A stretch of DNA of 15,119 nucleotides from Methanobacteriota archaeon (GTDB lineage: Archaea; Thermoplasmatota; Thermoplasmata; RBG-16-68-12). The notes under the pieces are model-generated. The model was given only the letters and a program-made list of their open reading frames with translations. It did not search any database and was not told the origin of the DNA. The stretch spans positions 1-15,119 of the forward strand of contig VBLV01000154.1 in NCBI GenBank assembly GCA_005879045.1. The letters are read 5' to 3'. The translations under genes and the position numbers were made by a program. This document shows, one piece after another, positions 1-6,814 of this stretch (position 1 is its first letter; each line of letters begins with the position of its first letter).

Positions 1-349
1 GATCGTCCGCTTGCATCAGGAGGGCCTGTCGACGGCCTCCATCGGCGTACGGCTGCGGGACGCCTACGGCGTTCCGAACGTGCACCTCGCGACCGGTCGC
101 AGCGTGACCGAGATCCTGTCTTCCAAGGGGACGAAATTCACTTTGCCGGAAGACCTCGCCAGCCTGATCAAACGAGCCGCGAGCCTTCAGACCCATCTCA
201 AGGACCATCGGAAGGACCTGAGCAACCGACGCGGCCTCGAGTTGATCGAGTCACGCATCCGCCGACTGTCCCGGTACTACAAGTCGCGCGGCGTCCTGCC
301 GGCGGACTGGGATTTCTCCTTGAAGCTCGCGGAGCTGCAAGTGAAGTAG
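1..349 (+). CDS. rps15: 30S ribosomal protein S15 (archaeal S15/S13e type), 5' end missing
   Basis: This is the C-terminal 115 or so residues of ribosomal protein S15, a primary 16S rRNA binder in the platform of the small subunit. The reading frame is open from base 2, so the true start lies left of the window; archaeal S15 is usually about 150 residues. Recognisable family blocks are EGLSTASIGVRLRDAYGVP, the ...PEDLASLIKRA helix, the HRKDLSNRRGLELIESRIRRL rRNA-binding helices (split here as HRKDLSNRRGL and ELIESRIRRLSRYYK), and the conserved ending GVLPADW. The stop at 347-349 is followed after 7 bases by a DHH nuclease gene, an arrangement known from other euryarchaea, so the two are probably co-transcribed. 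The identification is secure. Confidence 0.95.
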   Translation, partial: IVRLHQEGLSTASIGVRLRDAYGVPNVHLATGRSVTEILSSKGTKFTLPEDLASLIKRAASLQTHLKDHRKDLSNRRGLELIESRIRRLSRYYKSRGVLPADWDFSLKLAELQVK

Positions 350-356
350 GTGGCCC

Positions 357-1727
357 ATGGTCAAGGGCCTGGACGATCTGGCGCCCGAGGGCCTGCTCGA
401 TCGGGCGCGGAAGGCCGCGGGTCTCGTCGACGACGCGGCCCGGGTCCGCATCTTCTGCCATTACGATCCGGACGGCACGACCTCCGCCTCGATCTTGGCC
501 CGGGCCCTGATGCGCCGCGGCAAGCGAATCCACGCGACTATGGCGCACGCCCTCGATGGGACGTCCGCAGCCCGCCTCCAGGAGGAATCGAACGAGCTCT
601 TGGTCGTGAGCGACATGGGATCCGGCCAGCTCGATCTCCTCGAAAGCCTTCCGTATCCGGTCGTCGTCCTGGATCACCACAAGCCGATCCGCGACTCCGA
701 GAAGATCGCCCACGTGAATCCACACTTCTTCGGCGTCGATGGGGCACGGGAAATGTGTGGCTCGACGACGACGTGGCTTTTCGCCCTCGTCCTCGACGAG
801 CGGAACTGGGATCTAGCCGGGCCAGCAATGGCCGGTGCGATCGGGGACAAACAGGCGCTCGGGGGTTTTGTCGGCGTGAATGCCGCCCTGTTCGACGAAG
901 CCAAGGACCGCAAGGTCGTCGTCCCGGAGCGCCGACTCGCCCTTCGGGACCTGCCAATCGGAAAGGCGCTAACGCTTTCGATTGAACCGTACTTCCGCGG
1001 CCTCTCGGGGCGACCCGACGCGGCCGCCGGCTTTCTTCGTGCGCTGGGCCTTGACCCCGAGGCAAGCGTCCGCGATCTCGACGCAGGCGGCCGAAGAAAG
1101 TTGACGTCGATCTTGGCCGCCCGACTCGTGGAGCAACACGCGGCCCCGGAAGCGCTCGATGTCCTCGTGGCCGATCGATACTGGGTCGAGCCCGACCAGA
1201 TGTACGCCCACGACCTCGAGGCGTACGTGAACAGCTGCGATCGTCTCGGACGAGAAGGCCTCGGGATGGCGGTGTGCCTTGGGGATCGCGAGGCGCTCTC
1301 GAGGGCGGAGAAGTTGCTCGATGAATACACATCGAAGGTCCTTGGCTATCTCGTCTCCCTCGAATCAAAAGGGCTGTTCCCGAAGAAACATATCCAGTTC
1401 TTCTATTGTGATGACGCAAGCCTCGCCGGCGTCGTCGCGGGAACGGGCATGTTGTTCTTCTTCGATCAAACGCGACCGACGCTCGGGCTCTCCGTCCTCG
1501 ACGGTGTCACGAAAGTCTCCGCCCGCGGCACTCGCGCGCACATCGCTGCCGGAGTCGACCTCGCCGTGGCGTTGCGCGAAGCCGCGTCCGAGGTCTCCGG
1601 GAACGGCGGAGGCCACAACATCGCTTCGGGCGCGACGATCCCGAAGGGCAAAGAGGATCGGTTCCTTGCGCGCGTCGACGAGATCGTCGGACGCCAACTC
1701 GAAGGCCCGCCGGTGCGGGGTCAATAA
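357..1727 (+). CDS. DHH/DHHA1-family phosphoesterase, archaeal RecJ-like (GAN-type) nuclease
   Basis: A 456-residue DHH-family phosphoesterase, the size of archaeal RecJ homologues. The N-terminal DHH domain shows motif I HYDPDG (H35, D37, D39), a conserved aspartate in VVSDMGSG (D86), the DHH triad in VVLDHHKP (D106, H107, H108) and a GDKQ block near residue 166. These are the expected Mn/Mg ligands. The C-terminal DHHA1 domain ends with GGGHNIASGA (from about 417). Archaeal relatives include GAN, a GINS-associated 5'-3' exonuclease of the CMG replisome, and RecJ proteins that act in repair or RNA turnover; I cannot tell which role applies here. The start ATG at 357 has an AGGTGG sequence just upstream (348-353), although the spacing is short. 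The gene lies 7 bases after rps15 and its last 7 bases overlap tail-to-tail with the DUF835 gene. Confidence 0.9.
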   Translation: MVKGLDDLAPEGLLDRARKAAGLVDDAARVRIFCHYDPDGTTSASILARALMRRGKRIHATMAHALDGTSAARLQEESNELLVVSDMGSGQLDLLESLPYPVVVLDHHKPIRDSEKIAHVNPHFFGVDGAREMCGSTTTWLFALVLDERNWDLAGPAMAGAIGDKQALGGFVGVNAALFDEAKDRKVVVPERRLALRDLPIGKALTLSIEPYFRGLSGRPDAAAGFLRALGLDPEASVRDLDAGGRRKLTSILAARLVEQHAAPEALDVLVADRYWVEPDQMYAHDLEAYVNSCDRLGREGLGMAVCLGDREALSRAEKLLDEYTSKVLGYLVSLESKGLFPKKHIQFFYCDDASLAGVVAGTGMLFFFDQTRPTLGLSVLDGVTKVSARGTRAHIAAGVDLAVALREAASEVSGNGGGHNIASGATIPKGKEDRFLARVDEIVGRQLEGPPVRGQ

Positions 1728-2320
1728 TTGTCCAAGAGGCGGCTCACTTCGCGGGATTCCAGGTCCGTCTTCAGAGCCGGCGACTCGAGGACCTTCATGT
1801 TCCGCTCTAGGAGGGCGAGCTCCTTCTCCTCGAGGGTGTCCGGACTCACGGGCAGCAGGATGATCGCCCGTCGCTGCATGACGAACTCGTTCACGTGTTC
1901 GACGAACATGAGGGTCTGCAGAAATCCGTTGTTGATGATCAGGTACTCCAAGCCATCGAGGAGCACCGCGCCCTCGCCGTTGTTGTCCTCGATGAACTTC
2001 TGAATGACCTTGGCGAGCGTGCCGATCGCCGTCGGGTTGTGATAGTCCTCCCCGGGCGTGTGGCTGAGCCAAATGATCCGCACGTCCGTCAGGCCGCGCT
2101 CGCGGCGCACGCGGTCTGGATACTGCCGAGTGATGCACAGGCTCGGAATTTTCTGAGCGAGCAGCATCTCGAAGAGACGGAAACTCAGTTCGGGCTTCTT
2201 CTCTTTCACGAGATAGCAGACGCCCTTCTCGAGCTCCATGGGCATCGCCGAGCGAAGTGCCTCAGCCTCCGTGCCCATTTCGCCTTCCTGAGGTTGCACC
2301 CATCCCATCGGTTTCTCCAT
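1721..2320 (-). CDS. DUF835 domain protein
   Basis: A 199-residue protein whose residues about 31-180 match DUF835. The domain opens with KGVCYLVKEKKPELSFRLFE, continues through LCITRQYPDRVR, the IIWLSHTPGED block and LLDGLEYLIINNGF, and ends with LLPVSPDTLEEKELALLER. DUF835 is an uncharacterised domain common in Thermoplasmata and Thermococci, often attached to sensor proteins; its biochemical role is not established. There is no membrane segment or signal peptide here, so it is probably cytosolic. The start codon is 5 bases downstream of the orc1 stop, so the two are almost certainly one operon, orc1 first. The last bases overlap the convergent DHH nuclease gene. The family call is firm; any part in replication is inferred only from position. 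Confidence 0.85.
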   Translation of the reverse strand: MEKPMGWVQPQEGEMGTEAEALRSAMPMELEKGVCYLVKEKKPELSFRLFEMLLAQKIPSLCITRQYPDRVRRERGLTDVRIIWLSHTPGEDYHNPTAIGTLAKVIQKFIEDNNGEGAVLLDGLEYLIINNGFLQTLMFVEHVNEFVMQRRAIILLPVSPDTLEEKELALLERNMKVLESPALKTDLESREVSRLLDNY

Positions 2321-2325
2321 AGCGG

Positions 2326-3495
2326 CTATCGTCTCTTCAAACTTCGTTCCAGATTATCACTGAGCACCTTGGCCGGAATTTCCGGGAGGGAAATCAGCGT
2401 CGTCTTCCCGACTTCGCCCTTCCCGCTCAACTTCGTGTCGACGAGGCCGAGGGCATCGAGGTCGCGCACATACTTCCAGAACTGGGTGTGGGCCCGCGGC
2501 TTCTCTTCGTACTCCTCGCACACGACGGCATACGCCTCTTCGGCGTCGCCCATCGTGATGTACGCCTTCTTGCGGCTCTTCCGGGCGATCGCCAAGAGCA
2601 CGAGTTTCTTCGGGACGTCGAGGAGACCGAGGCGCTCTTGGACGTCCGTCGGATGAACGTGGGCCTTCGCGCCCCGGAGATGCTCTGGTGCGACCTCCTC
2701 CAAGGTCTCCTCATCCGCGAGCATGCCGGCCTTCTCGAGAAGCTCGATGGCGTACCGCGCATCCCCGAACTCGGACGCGATATCCGCGATCAGCTCGATG
2801 AGGTCCTCGCCGACGGTGCCCGGGTGCATCGCAAGCTGGACGCGGCCCGCGATGATGTCCCGTAGCTCCGCTCGATCGTACTTCGGGAACTCCACGACGT
2901 TCGATCGGCGGAACGTGCTCAGCGCGGCGCGGTCCATGTATTCCAACGCGTTCGGCCGCTGCGAGATCAGGATCATCGAGATGTTGCCTTTCGAGGCGAT
3001 CGTCTCCTCCGCGATTCGCGCGAAGGAGTAGATCAGGTCCGCCCCGCTCTTCTTCAGGAGCGCATCCACTTCGTCCAAGATCACGATGAAGTGGAGCCGG
3101 TGCTTCTCGAGATGGCGTCGCAAGGTCTCCATTTTCTCAGCGATTGAGAATCCACGTTCCGGGAAGTGCGCATCGAAATGCTGGATTAGCCGAAGCAGGA
3201 TGGCATCGTCGCCCATCCGCTGGCGGCAGTTCACCAGGTCCCAATCGACCGCGCGGTCCGATTCCGACGCGTATTTCTTGAAGTCCAGGCAGAAGCGCTT
3301 CGCCGTGTGGGTCTTCCCCGTCCCCACGGGGCCGTACAGGAATGCGTTGCTCGAGGCGCCGGCCTCGACGACGGGCCTCAGGAGGGTGAAGAGCCGTTGC
3401 GTTTGTCCCTCGCGGTGAATCATCTTTTCAGGCAGGTAGTCGAATGACAGTTTCCCCTGGTCTTTGAACACGGAGGGCCCGGCCCGGAACGACAC
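2326..3495 (-). CDS. orc1: Orc1/Cdc6 replication initiator (AAA+ ATPase)
   Basis: An archaeal Orc1/Cdc6 protein, which binds origin repeats and helps load the MCM helicase. Counting from the GTG at 3495 (389 residues), the entry block YLPEKMIHREGQ is at about 20-31, Walker A GPVGTGKT at 55-62 and Walker B ILDEVD at about 139-144. The sensor-1 strand reads MILISQRPN rather than the more usual form ending in an asparagine after serine, which may affect ATP hydrolysis. The last 110 or so residues fit the winged-helix DNA-binding domain. A TTG at 3507 would add four residues. I prefer GTG 3495 because a TATA-like GGTTATGC lies about 27-29 bases upstream, which fits a leaderless transcript, whereas TTG 3507 would be too close. 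It is followed by the DUF835 gene and faces a J-domain gene. I found no clear origin recognition boxes in the short intergenic gap. Confidence 0.93.
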   Translation of the reverse strand: MSFRAGPSVFKDQGKLSFDYLPEKMIHREGQTQRLFTLLRPVVEAGASSNAFLYGPVGTGKTHTAKRFCLDFKKYASESDRAVDWDLVNCRQRMGDDAILLRLIQHFDAHFPERGFSIAEKMETLRRHLEKHRLHFIVILDEVDALLKKSGADLIYSFARIAEETIASKGNISMILISQRPNALEYMDRAALSTFRRSNVVEFPKYDRAELRDIIAGRVQLAMHPGTVGEDLIELIADIASEFGDARYAIELLEKAGMLADEETLEEVAPEHLRGAKAHVHPTDVQERLGLLDVPKKLVLLAIARKSRKKAYITMGDAEEAYAVVCEEYEEKPRAHTQFWKYVRDLDALGLVDTKLSGKGEVGKTTLISLPEIPAKVLSDNLERSLKRR

Positions 3496-3519
3496 AATCG
3501 ACGCCAAGGCAGCGGACGC

Positions 3520-3527
3520 GCATAACC
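3520..3527 (-). promoter_or_regulatory. TATA-like box for orc1
   Basis: Read on the minus strand this is GGTTATGC, centred near 3524. It is 27-29 bases before the GTG proposed as the orc1 start, the spacing expected for a leaderless archaeal promoter. The only gap between orc1 and the divergent J-domain gene is about 80 bases, so promoters for both must fit here. Confidence 0.45.
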
Positions 3528-3577
3528 TTTGCCTCCGAGACCCGAAAGGCCATCAAGGAATCCGAGGTTGGCGGGTC

Positions 3578-3943
3578 GTGGCGGAGCGGTTCTTCTGTTT
3601 CGCATGCGGACGTGACCACCGCACAGGGACCGCGATCGCGCGGGATCACAAACGATACAGCATCGAGGGCGGGCACGAATCCGGCGGGATCTTCTCCGAC
3701 CTGCGGGAGTTCTATCTTCAGACGAAAGGGATCGAAGCCGCGTTCCGCATCCTCGGATTCGAGGACGTCCGCGTGCATCCGCCCCGCTTCGGTCGTGGCT
3801 GGCCGTCACGCACCGAGATCGAGCGCGCATACCGAGACCGGGCCCGCCGCGACCATCCTGACGCTGGGGGCGATCCCCGCGAGTTCCGGAAGGTCCAGTG
3901 GGCGATCGAAGTGTTGCGGCGGTATCGGCCGCCGGATGCATGA
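3578..3943 (+). CDS. Small protein with C-terminal J-domain-like region
   Basis: A 121-residue protein. Residues about 78-116 resemble a DnaJ J-domain: ERAYRDRARRDHPDAGG carries the diagnostic HPD tripeptide (93-95), followed by a helix with EFRKVQWAIEVL. J-domains stimulate the ATPase of Hsp70 (DnaK), but here the domain is at the C-terminus with no zinc-finger or substrate domain behind it. The N-terminus has CFAC (C7, C10) with nearby histidines 14, 24 and 33, which might bind one metal; this is a guess. I chose GTG 3578 because a GAGGT sequence lies 9 bases upstream (3564-3568). An ATG at 3464 would overlap the divergent orc1 start. The chaperone-like call rests on the HPD segment alone, so a J-like fold of other function is possible. 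Confidence 0.7.
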   Translation: MAERFFCFACGRDHRTGTAIARDHKRYSIEGGHESGGIFSDLREFYLQTKGIEAAFRILGFEDVRVHPPRFGRGWPSRTEIERAYRDRARRDHPDAGGDPREFRKVQWAIEVLRRYRPPDA

Positions 3944-3958
3944 GCGGGCGCCCGCAAC

Positions 3959-3967
3959 GTTTATCGC
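3959..3967 (+). promoter_or_regulatory. TATA-like box upstream of the SAP-like/zinc-ribbon gene
   Basis: CGTTTATCG sits just after the J-domain stop and is centred near 3963. Predicted transcription would begin near 3990, leaving a leader of about 45 bases before the TTG at 4035. A GGAGGT sequence occurs at 3990-3995, too far from that TTG to act as its ribosome-binding site. Confidence 0.4.
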
Positions 3968-4034
3968 GGTCCGGAAGATTGATTCGCTCGGAGGTTGACG
4001 GACGCCTTCCTCCCCCCGCGAAGCCTTCTCCACA

Positions 4035-5507
4035 TTGCCCGACCAGGTCTTGCACGACCTCGCCGCAGCCCATGGGCTCGACCCGACGCGGTACCCGAAC
4101 CGCAGTTCGCTGATCGAAGCGCTCGCCTCGCGCCCGGACGCCGAGGTCCTCCTGACGGAAGCGGACCGCCGACGAATGGAATACCACCTCGAACGACTTC
4201 GACCCCGTCAGCTCCGCGAGCTCGGCGAGCGACATCGGGTGAGCCTCCTCGGACTGAAGCGGAAATCGGACCTGGTCGCCACCATCGCCGCCGCCCCCGG
4301 CGCCCCCGAGATCCTCATGGAACTCGAGGCCCAGGACGCCGCGGAAAGGGATTCTGGATTCGTGTTGGGACGCGACGCCGATGTCGACTACGAACGGGTC
4401 GAGGAACTGCTCGATCAGGCCCGCAAAAGGTTCCAAGAACGCCAATTCGAGGCCGCGCTGACTGCGGCGCAAGAAGCGTCCCGCATCGCGGAGCGCACCA
4501 CCGAACAGCTCCGCCGCGCTTCGTGGTCGTACGCCGTCCTCGCGGCGCAAGGTCTCCTGGAGCCGTGCAATCCGGAGGACCCGGAGACCGCGACGGCCCG
4601 CGCGCTCCTCGACCGCGCCCGAGACGTATTCTTCCAAGGCCAGCTCCTGGACGATGCCTTCCTGCAGGACCTGGTCCGGGCCGCGGAGGTGGCCCACTCG
4701 CGAGAGGCGGACCGCGTGCGGGATCTGCTCGCGTTCACGCGGGATTCGATTCGCGAGGCCGCGAACCTCGGTGCGTCGATTGCCTTGGCCGAGGACGCGT
4801 GGAAACGAGGGGGCGACTCCCTCGACCGGGATCGGCTTGCCGCGGCGCGGGAGAGTTTCGTCGAGGCCGCCCAGCGAGTGGAGGACGCGAGGATCCGCCG
4901 GATTCGCGAGGTCGAGGAATCGATTGGATTCGTCTCCGACCACATCGGCCTTGCGCGGAACGTCGGAGCGGACATGCGCGAGGCGGAGGAACTCCATCAG
5001 GCGGCGCAGACCGCCATCGCCGCCGGCGAGCACGGCCACGCGGGGGATCTCCTCAAACGCGCGGAGCGGCTCGCGATGAAAGGTCAACAACGACAGATCG
5101 AGCGGGCGATGCAGCTCCGGCAGGCTCAGGTCGAGAAGGCCCAGGGGATCATTGGCTCGTGTGAGCCCGTCTTGAAGGAAGCGGAGTCGTACGACCTCAG
5201 CGCGACCGAGGTCCGCGTTCTCCTTCGGCAGGCCCGGGACGTCCTCACGAAAGGCGATTACTTGGCGGGACTGACCTTCGCACGGAACGCGGAGGAAGCG
5301 GCTCAGCGGCTCGAAGCCCAGGTCGCCGACGAGCGCCGGCGGCGGGGCATCCAGAAGCCCGCATCCGGAACGTGCGGGGTGTGTCGATCCCCGCGCGTCA
5401 CGTTCCAAGATGACGGATGGGGCCGGTGCGAGGATTGCGGGACCACATTCCGATGGCGCGGCCCGCTCGGCGTCTGGGAGCGCCTGAAGGCGATCCTGGT
5501 TCCATAG
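4035..5507 (+). CDS. SAP-like / long helical / zinc-ribbon protein, function unknown
   Basis: A 490-residue protein that I do not recognise as a named family. Residues about 1-32 and 50-85 look like two SAP-type helix-extended-helix units (LHDLAAAHGLDPTRYPNRSS and LRPRQLRELGERHRVSLLGL), which usually bind DNA. Residues about 115-435 are almost wholly helical, rich in Ala, Glu and Arg, with repeated patterns such as LLDQARKRFQERQFEAALTA and LLRQARDVLTKGDYLAGLTF that resemble TPR-like or coiled-coil hairpins. The C-terminus is a zinc ribbon with C447, C450, C465 and C468. There is no signal peptide or membrane segment. The only in-frame start after the upstream stop (3996-3998) that retains the first SAP-like unit is TTG 4035, so the exact start is uncertain. 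It is followed by dys. A role in DNA or chromatin organisation is inferred from the domain types. Confidence 0.75.
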   Translation: MPDQVLHDLAAAHGLDPTRYPNRSSLIEALASRPDAEVLLTEADRRRMEYHLERLRPRQLRELGERHRVSLLGLKRKSDLVATIAAAPGAPEILMELEAQDAAERDSGFVLGRDADVDYERVEELLDQARKRFQERQFEAALTAAQEASRIAERTTEQLRRASWSYAVLAAQGLLEPCNPEDPETATARALLDRARDVFFQGQLLDDAFLQDLVRAAEVAHSREADRVRDLLAFTRDSIREAANLGASIALAEDAWKRGGDSLDRDRLAAARESFVEAAQRVEDARIRRIREVEESIGFVSDHIGLARNVGADMREAEELHQAAQTAIAAGEHGHAGDLLKRAERLAMKGQQRQIERAMQLRQAQVEKAQGIIGSCEPVLKEAESYDLSATEVRVLLRQARDVLTKGDYLAGLTFARNAEEAAQRLEAQVADERRRRGIQKPASGTCGVCRSPRVTFQDDGWGRCEDCGTTFRWRGPLGVWERLKAILVP

Positions 5508-5526
5508 GCCGGCGACGTTCCATAGT

Positions 5527-5534
5527 CTTTTATC
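5527..5534 (+). promoter_or_regulatory. TATA box of dys (leaderless geometry)
   Basis: CTTTTATC, centred near 5530, lies 27 bases before the dys ATG at 5557. This puts the predicted transcription start on the A of the start codon. Confidence 0.55.
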
Positions 5535-5556
5535 GAGTCGCCTGAATTCCGCGCGG

Positions 5557-6510
5557 ATGGCGAAGCGGGACCTGCTCCGCCGAAAGGTCGAGGACATCGA
5601 CATCTCGCCCTCTTCGGAGATCTCACGACTCGTCGAAGCGATGGGTCGCGGGGGCGGCTTTACCGCGAAGAAAATCGCCGTCGGGGTGGAGATCCTCCGG
5701 ACGATGTTCGCTCGACCGGCGTGCACGACCTTCCTGTCGTTCCCGGCCGCGCTGATGGCCACGGGGGTCCGCGGCGTCTTGCGCGCCCTCGTCGAGAAAA
5801 GGCTCGTCGACGTCGTGGTGACGACCTGCGGCACCGCCGATCACGATCTCGCGCGGGTGTGGCAGCCATACTACCATGGCGACTTCGAATTGGACGACGT
5901 CGCCTTGCATCGCCTCGGAGTGAACCGTCTCGGGAACGTCCTCATCCCGAACACCTCATACGGAATCGTGCTGGAGAAAAAGATCCAGCCCATGCTCCGC
6001 GACCTGTGGGACTCCGGCGTCCGGGCACCGTCCACGAACGAATTGCTCTGGGAGCTGGGCCGACGCACCGGGAGCCGCCAATCGCTGCTCTGGTGGGCGT
6101 GGAAGAACCGCATCCCGGTCGTCGTTCCGGCGATGTTCGACGGGGCGGTCGGATATCAGCTCTGGTCTTTTTGGCAGGAGCACAAAGAGTTCGCGATCGA
6201 CCAGTTCCGGGACGAGGCGGATCTCGCCGACCTCGTCTTCAGGGCGAAGGAAGCGGGCGCCCTGATGATCGGAGGCGGCGTCTCCAAGCATCACACGATC
6301 TGGTGGAACCAGTTCCGCGGGGGGCTCGACTACGGCGTCTACATCACGACGGCCCCGGAATGGGACGGCAGCCTGAGCGGAGCGCGGCTACGGGAAGGGA
6401 TCTCTTGGGGCAAAGTGAAGGAGACCGCGAAGCAGGTGACGATTGAAGCGGACGCATCCGCAATTCTGCCAATGATGATTGCCGCGGCGCTCGGCCGCCC
6501 CCACCGATGA
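5557..6510 (+). CDS. dys: Deoxyhypusine synthase
   Basis: A 317-residue deoxyhypusine synthase, the usual size for archaeal members. The enzyme uses NAD and spermidine to move a 4-aminobutyl group onto one lysine of translation factor aIF5A, the first step of hypusine formation. Family blocks include FLSFPAALMATGVRG, VVTTCGTADHDLAR, PVVVPAMFDGAVG, the GGGVSKHHTIWWN segment and the C-terminal active-site stretch TTAPEWDGSLSGAR followed by ISWGKV. The lysine of SWGK (K286) corresponds to the catalytic lysine of the human enzyme (K329). All key parts are present, so it should be active. The start ATG at 5557 is supported by a TATA box 27 bases upstream. The gene converges with a small winged-helix gene 10 bases away. 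The aIF5A substrate gene is not in this window. Confidence 0.95.
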   Translation: MAKRDLLRRKVEDIDISPSSEISRLVEAMGRGGGFTAKKIAVGVEILRTMFARPACTTFLSFPAALMATGVRGVLRALVEKRLVDVVVTTCGTADHDLARVWQPYYHGDFELDDVALHRLGVNRLGNVLIPNTSYGIVLEKKIQPMLRDLWDSGVRAPSTNELLWELGRRTGSRQSLLWWAWKNRIPVVVPAMFDGAVGYQLWSFWQEHKEFAIDQFRDEADLADLVFRAKEAGALMIGGGVSKHHTIWWNQFRGGLDYGVYITTAPEWDGSLSGARLREGISWGKVKETAKQVTIEADASAILPMMIAAALGRPHR

Positions 6511-6520
6511 TCCGAACCGG

Positions 6521-6742
6521 TCACTTGATGAGCCAGTAGCCCGCGGCCTTCTCGCGCGCACGGCGCTTCGCGTAGCCCTTCGACTGCAATTCTTGGAGGG
6601 CTTGGAGGACGAAATTCTTCCCGAGCTTGGACATCTTCGTGATCGCCTCCGCGTCGCGCATCTTGTCCTCCGACGTGATGCCGGCGGACTTCATCGTGTC
6701 GTAGACCTTGTTGGCTCGATCAGAAACGTCTTCGAGGGGCAC
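6521..6742 (-). CDS. Small winged-helix DNA-binding protein
   Basis: A 73-residue basic protein that looks like one winged helix-turn-helix domain. A first helix DRANKVYDTMKSAGI is followed by a recognition unit ITKMSKLGKNFVLQALQELQ and a basic wing KGYAKRRAREKAAGYWLIK that ends the protein. It could be a small transcription factor or an abundant nucleoid protein; the sequence alone does not decide. The start is GTG at 6742, supported by GGAGG 8 bases upstream (6751-6755 on this strand). A TATA-like box at 6783-6791 would place the transcript start near 6760 and give a leader of about 18 bases carrying that ribosome-binding site. The frame stays open far upstream through the NUDIX and nicotinamidase genes, but that is a high-G+C artefact. 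Confidence 0.75.
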   Translation of the reverse strand: MPLEDVSDRANKVYDTMKSAGITSEDKMRDAEAITKMSKLGKNFVLQALQELQSKGYAKRRAREKAAGYWLIK

Positions 6743-6782
6743 GCGCGAACCCTCCGTGCGCGGGCCGGAAACTCGGGGCGGT

Positions 6783-6791
6783 GTTAAATAA
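6783..6791. promoter_or_regulatory. Shared A+T-rich box for divergent winged-helix and NUDIX genes
   Basis: GTTAAATAA on the plus strand reads TTATTTAAC on the minus strand, so it can serve as a TATA box in both directions. Rightward, the predicted start (about 6814) falls on the NUDIX ATG at 6815. Leftward, it falls near 6760, before the winged-helix GTG. It is the only A+T-rich stretch in the 72-base divergent gap. Confidence 0.55.
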
Positions 6792-6814
6792 GCTTTCCAT
6801 CCTTGAGACCGGCG

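Noticed and set aside
538..1419. Arg/Gly/Pro-rich minus-strand frame opposite the DHH nuclease
   Set aside because: It is a compositional shadow of a gene with complete catalytic motifs.
3496..4034. Replication origin beside orc1
   Set aside because: The intergenic gaps are short (about 80 and 90 bases) and I found no repeated, origin-box-like sequences or long A+T-rich unwinding region. An origin elsewhere, or degenerate boxes, remains possible.
3420..5834. An 804-codon open frame on the minus strand across the J-domain and SAP-like genes
   Set aside because: It is opposite well-supported genes, shows no family motifs and is rich in Arg, Pro and Gly; long chance frames are expected at this G+C.
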